The position numbers and the translations under genes were made by a program. From B4-G1 sp964393895 (GTDB lineage Bacteria; Chloroflexota; Anaerolineae; B4-G1), in assembly GCA_964393895.1 (NCBI GenBank), contig CAYMWP010000032.1, positions 1 through 35,357 of the forward strand: DNA of 35,357 nucleotides, read 5' to 3'. Positions 32,670-35,357 of this stretch are shown one piece after another (positions within the stretch are counted from its first letter, which is position 1; the number at the start of each line of letters is the position of its first letter). Under the pieces are notes generated by a model, which ran no database searches, was not told where the DNA came from, and was given only the letters and a program-made list of their open reading frames with translations.

Positions 32670-33356
32670 GTGGAAGAACAAAATGACCTGATCCCCATTT
32701 ACATCATGGGCAAGCGTTACCTGGTGCCTTCTACATTGACGATCATGAAGGCGATGGAATACGCGGGCTACAAGCTCATCCGCGGTGTGGGCTGCCGAGG
32801 CGGCTTTTGCGGGGCGTGCGCCACCGCCTACCGCATCGGCGACGATCCCAAGCTCTACTTTGGGCTGGCCTGCCAGACAGTGGTGGAGGCGGGTATGTAC
32901 CTGGCACAAATCCCGTTCTTCCCGGCCCCGCGCGCCACTTATGACATCACCCAGATGGAGCCTACGGCGAACACCTTGTTCTCCACCTACCCGGAGGTGT
33001 TGCGCTGCCTGGGCTGCGGGGCCTGCACCAAGGCCTGCCCCCAGGACATTGACGTGCGCACCTACATGGCGGCCGGAATGAAGGGGAACATCGCCGAGGT
33101 GGCCGATATCTCCTTCGACTGCATCATGTGTGGCCTGTGCGCGGCCCGCTGCCCGGCCGAGGAGGCTCAGTACAACATCGCTATCCTGGCTCGCCGACTC
33201 TACGGTCGCTACCTGGCGCCTCGGTCTGAGCACTTGCGGGAGCGATTGGAAGAGATTGAGGCCGGCAAGTTCGACGCCGAGTTGGAGGCGCTAAAAGGTC
33301 TGAGCAAAGAAGAACTGACCGCGCAATACAAGGCGCGAGATATTGAGCCAAAATAG
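32670..33356 (+). CDS. Succinate dehydrogenase/fumarate reductase-like iron-sulfur subunit
   Basis: This 228-residue protein has the FrdB/SdhB plan. A plant-type [2Fe-2S] site has Cys42, Cys47, Cys50 and Cys68 (GCRGGFCGAC...ACQT). Two ferredoxin-like motifs follow: Cys113/116/119/123 and Cys151/154/157/161. Classical FrdB has a [3Fe-4S] centre that contacts quinone; here both C-terminal motifs are complete CxxCxxCxxxCP, so two [4Fe-4S] clusters are more likely, and no membrane anchor gene is present. The start is GTG 32670, 5 bases after the FdhB-like stop. It shares the operon with the FrdA-like flavoprotein that follows. Confidence 0.88.
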   Translation: MEEQNDLIPIYIMGKRYLVPSTLTIMKAMEYAGYKLIRGVGCRGGFCGACATAYRIGDDPKLYFGLACQTVVEAGMYLAQIPFFPAPRATYDITQMEPTANTLFSTYPEVLRCLGCGACTKACPQDIDVRTYMAAGMKGNIAEVADISFDCIMCGLCAARCPAEEAQYNIAILARRLYGRYLAPRSEHLRERLEEIEAGKFDAELEALKGLSKEELTAQYKARDIEPK

Positions 33357-33369
33357 GGGAGCGTGTGCA

Positions 33370-34992
33370 ATGAGTATCTATTCGCCAGAAATGGAAGAAT
33401 CCATCCGCAAGGTCGAGGCCACCCGCGCCCGGCGGATCAAGGAGACCGTCGCGGCGATGAGCCTGGAAGAACGAGAGGCCATCCTGGAGGGTTTCCACCC
33501 CGATTACAAAGACGAAACTTTTCATGCTATTCGAGTGGGGGTCAGCAAAGATCAGCGTATGCCCATCGAACTGGCCAAGATCGTCGAGGGACGCCCTCAC
33601 ATCGGGCCGGACTTTGACCTGAGCGCGCCCATAGCAGAGACCGACGTGTTGGTCATCGGCGGCGGCGGCGCTGGGGCCTCGGCCGCGCTCCTGGCACAGG
33701 AACAGGGGGCCAAAGTGACCCTGGCGACAAAGCTGCGCTTTGGCGACGCCAACACGATGATGGCCCAGGGCGGCATTCAGGCCGCCGACCGGCCCGAGGA
33801 TAACCCTGCCATCCACTACCTGGACGTCATCGGCGGCGGGCACTTTACCAACGTCCCGGAGCTGGTGGAGGCCCTGGTGATGGACGCACCATTCGTCATC
33901 AAGTGGCTGGAAGACCTAGGGATGATGTTCGACAAAGAGCCGGATGGGACAATGGTAGAGGCTCACGGAGGCGGCACCAGCCGCAAGCGCATGCACTCGG
34001 CACGGGATTATTCCGGCGCAGAGATAATGCGCACACTGCGGGACGAGGTGCGCAACCGGGAAAATCCCGCGCAGGGCGCGCCCATTACCGTGATCGAGTT
34101 CTCCCCGGTCGTCGAATTGGCGCTCGATGGCGAGGGCCGGGTCGCCGGGGCAATAGTGATGAACCTGGAGACCGAGGCCTACCACTTTATCAAGGCCAAG
34201 GCGGTGGTGATGGCAACTGGCGGAAGCGGGCGGCTGCATTACCAGGGCTTTCCCACGACCAACCACCATGGCGCAACGGCCGATGGGATCGTGCTGGCCT
34301 ACCGGGCCGGCGCGCCCCTGGGCTATCTGGAATCTATGCAGTATCACCCCACCGGCGCTGCTTTCCCTGAGCAGATCGTTGGCCTGTTGGTGACAGAGAA
34401 GGTGCGTGGGCTGGGGGCCAAGCCGGTCAACAAGCACGGCGAACTGTTCGTCTACCCTCTGGAGCCGAGAGACGTGGAGGCGGCGGCTCTCATCCGTGAG
34501 TGTCGGGAACGGAACAATGGGGTCGTCACCCCCACCGGGCAGCCCGGCGTCTGGCTGGATTCACCGATGATCGAGATCATTCACGGCCCTGGCACCATCC
34601 AGAAGGCGCTGCCGGCGATGGTGCGTCAGTTCGGTCGCTTTGGAATTGACATCACCCAGGAGCCGATGCTGGTCTATCCCACTTTGCACTACCAGAACGG
34701 CGGTGTACAATTAAAGGCCGATTGCTCCACCGAGGTGCCCGGCCTGTTCATCGCTGGCGAGGTGAGCGGCGGCGTGCACGGCCACAATCGGCTGATGGGC
34801 AACAGCTTGCTAGAGATCACCGTCTTTGGACGGCGCGCTGGGCGCTCGGCGGTGGCTTATGCACGGCAGGTGAAAGTGGGGCAGCCCTCGCTGGCCCACG
34901 TGGATGCCTGGAACCGAGAATTGGAAGAAGCGGGAGTGGATACGGGCGTTGTCTCCCCCATTCTGCTCCCCGACTATACGAGGCGGGAGTAA
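33370..34992 (+). CDS. Fumarate reductase-like flavoprotein subunit (FrdA/TfrA/NadB superfamily)
   Basis: This 540-residue flavoprotein has an N-terminal extension of about 88 residues before the FAD motif VIGGGGAGASAA (95-106). The AQGGIQAA block is present, but the residue matching the covalent-FAD histidine of FrdA is Asn128 (ANTMMAQGG), so FAD is probably non-covalent, as in L-aspartate oxidase and soluble fumarate reductases. Active-site regions are HGGGTSRKR, QYHPTG, HYQNGG and HGHNRLMGNSLLE. Fumarate reduction or aspartate oxidation are both chemically possible; the FrdB partner makes a reductase role more likely. The start is ATG 33370, 13 bases after the FrdB stop. No frdC/frdD anchors follow, so the complex is likely cytoplasmic. 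Confidence 0.88.
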   Translation: MSIYSPEMEESIRKVEATRARRIKETVAAMSLEEREAILEGFHPDYKDETFHAIRVGVSKDQRMPIELAKIVEGRPHIGPDFDLSAPIAETDVLVIGGGGAGASAALLAQEQGAKVTLATKLRFGDANTMMAQGGIQAADRPEDNPAIHYLDVIGGGHFTNVPELVEALVMDAPFVIKWLEDLGMMFDKEPDGTMVEAHGGGTSRKRMHSARDYSGAEIMRTLRDEVRNRENPAQGAPITVIEFSPVVELALDGEGRVAGAIVMNLETEAYHFIKAKAVVMATGGSGRLHYQGFPTTNHHGATADGIVLAYRAGAPLGYLESMQYHPTGAAFPEQIVGLLVTEKVRGLGAKPVNKHGELFVYPLEPRDVEAAALIRECRERNNGVVTPTGQPGVWLDSPMIEIIHGPGTIQKALPAMVRQFGRFGIDITQEPMLVYPTLHYQNGGVQLKADCSTEVPGLFIAGEVSGGVHGHNRLMGNSLLEITVFGRRAGRSAVAYARQVKVGQPSLAHVDAWNRELEEAGVDTGVVSPILLPDYTRRE

Positions 34993-35029
34993 AAAACCGT
35001 CACAAGCACATCAAATCAGGAGGTCCGAA

Positions 35030-35305
35030 ATGTACCCTCAGCAACCTCAACATGTATACTATGGTTCGCAGTACAGTGGGTGCCTCAAATTCGTCCTGTA
35101 CGCCATATCGTTCCTTATCCCACTGGCCGGATTGATCGTCGGCGTGATCTTTCTCTCGCGCCCCGACCCCGAGTCCAAGAGCCTGGGACAGACTTGTCTG
35201 ATACTAGGCATCGTTTCCTTTGTGCTGTCCTGCTGCCTGGGGCTAGTGTTTGGAATCGCGCCCGCGTTCATCATACCCTTTCTGGATTCGGGATACTACT
35301 ACTAG
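35030..35305 (+). CDS. Small membrane protein with two transmembrane helices
   Basis: This 91-residue protein is not recognised with certainty. It has a Gln/Tyr-rich N-terminus (MYPQQPQHVYYG), a first hydrophobic helix near residues 19-43, a short polar loop (RPDPESKSLG) and a second helix near 53-84, then a tyrosine tail. The layout resembles DUF4190-type membrane proteins. The start is ATG 35030 behind AGGAGG at 35018-35023; a longer frame from 34904 shadows the flavoprotein. It may not belong to the operon upstream. Positions 35306-35357 after it show no feature. Confidence 0.7.
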   Translation: MYPQQPQHVYYGSQYSGCLKFVLYAISFLIPLAGLIVGVIFLSRPDPESKSLGQTCLILGIVSFVLSCCLGLVFGIAPAFIIPFLDSGYYY

Positions 35306-35357
35306 TCTCAGTAGATCCAAATTCTCATAATCGAGGCACGGCAGGCGCGACGATCTC

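Overview
This window is a gene-dense, high-GC block of an anaerobic bacterium. Every confident gene lies on the + strand. It carries the carbonyl branch and part of the methyl branch of the Wood-Ljungdahl (reductive acetyl-CoA) pathway, followed by a long run of heterodisulfide-reductase-like (Hdr) electron-transfer genes. The acetyl-CoA synthase has the bacterial three-domain layout, and the methyl carrier is tetrahydrofolate (Fhs, FolD, AcsE), so this is a bacterium and not a methanogen. The gene mix, the GC content and the many small dispersed repeats would fit an uncultured Chloroflexota (Anaerolineae-like) genome; that placement is inference.

Region 1 (1-13160) holds the 3' part of fhs, a small HMA-fold protein without the metal-binding CxxC, the CO dehydrogenase acsA/cooS, a nucleotidyltransferase/HEPN pair, and a 1217-residue protein that joins acetyl-CoA synthase (AcsB) to the corrinoid protein small subunit (AcsD) through a Pro/Ala-rich linker. 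It continues with acsC, a RACo-type corrinoid activator (acsV) with a doubtful start codon, a radical SAM protein and a CooC/AcsF nickel-insertion ATPase. The last three overlap each other by 4 bases.

Region 2 (13161-15470) starts with a 389-base non-coding stretch that contains a large inverted repeat. The corrinoid methyltransferase acsE and folD follow.

Region 3 (15471-31072) contains three paralogous Hdr modules. Module 1 is HdrC, HdrB, a short HdrA, a class V aminotransferase and a long HdrA. Module 2 is HdrC, HdrB and one 1006-residue protein that fuses the two HdrA halves. Module 3 is a short HdrA, an HdrD-like CCG protein and a long HdrA. Between modules 1 and 2 lies a scar: a 70-bp exact duplication of the hdrA 3' end flanks a broken DUF3800 gene, and the distal copy is split by a 140-bp MITE-like element with an 8-bp target duplication. 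A GNAT acetyltransferase gene follows.

Region 4 (31107-35305) holds MvhD, an FdhB/FrhB-like iron-sulfur flavoprotein subunit, and soluble fumarate-reductase-like FrdB and FrdA subunits without membrane anchors. A small two-helix membrane protein ends the window.

Working model: CO2/CO and methyl-corrinoid chemistry is performed by AcsA, AcsB-D, AcsC and AcsE and maintained by CooC and AcsV. The Hdr/MvhD/FdhB/FrdAB set probably supplies or recycles low-potential electrons by flavin-based bifurcation. No methylene-THF reductase, formate dehydrogenase catalytic subunit or hydrogenase is visible here, so the electron donors and acceptors of the Hdr complexes stay unassigned.
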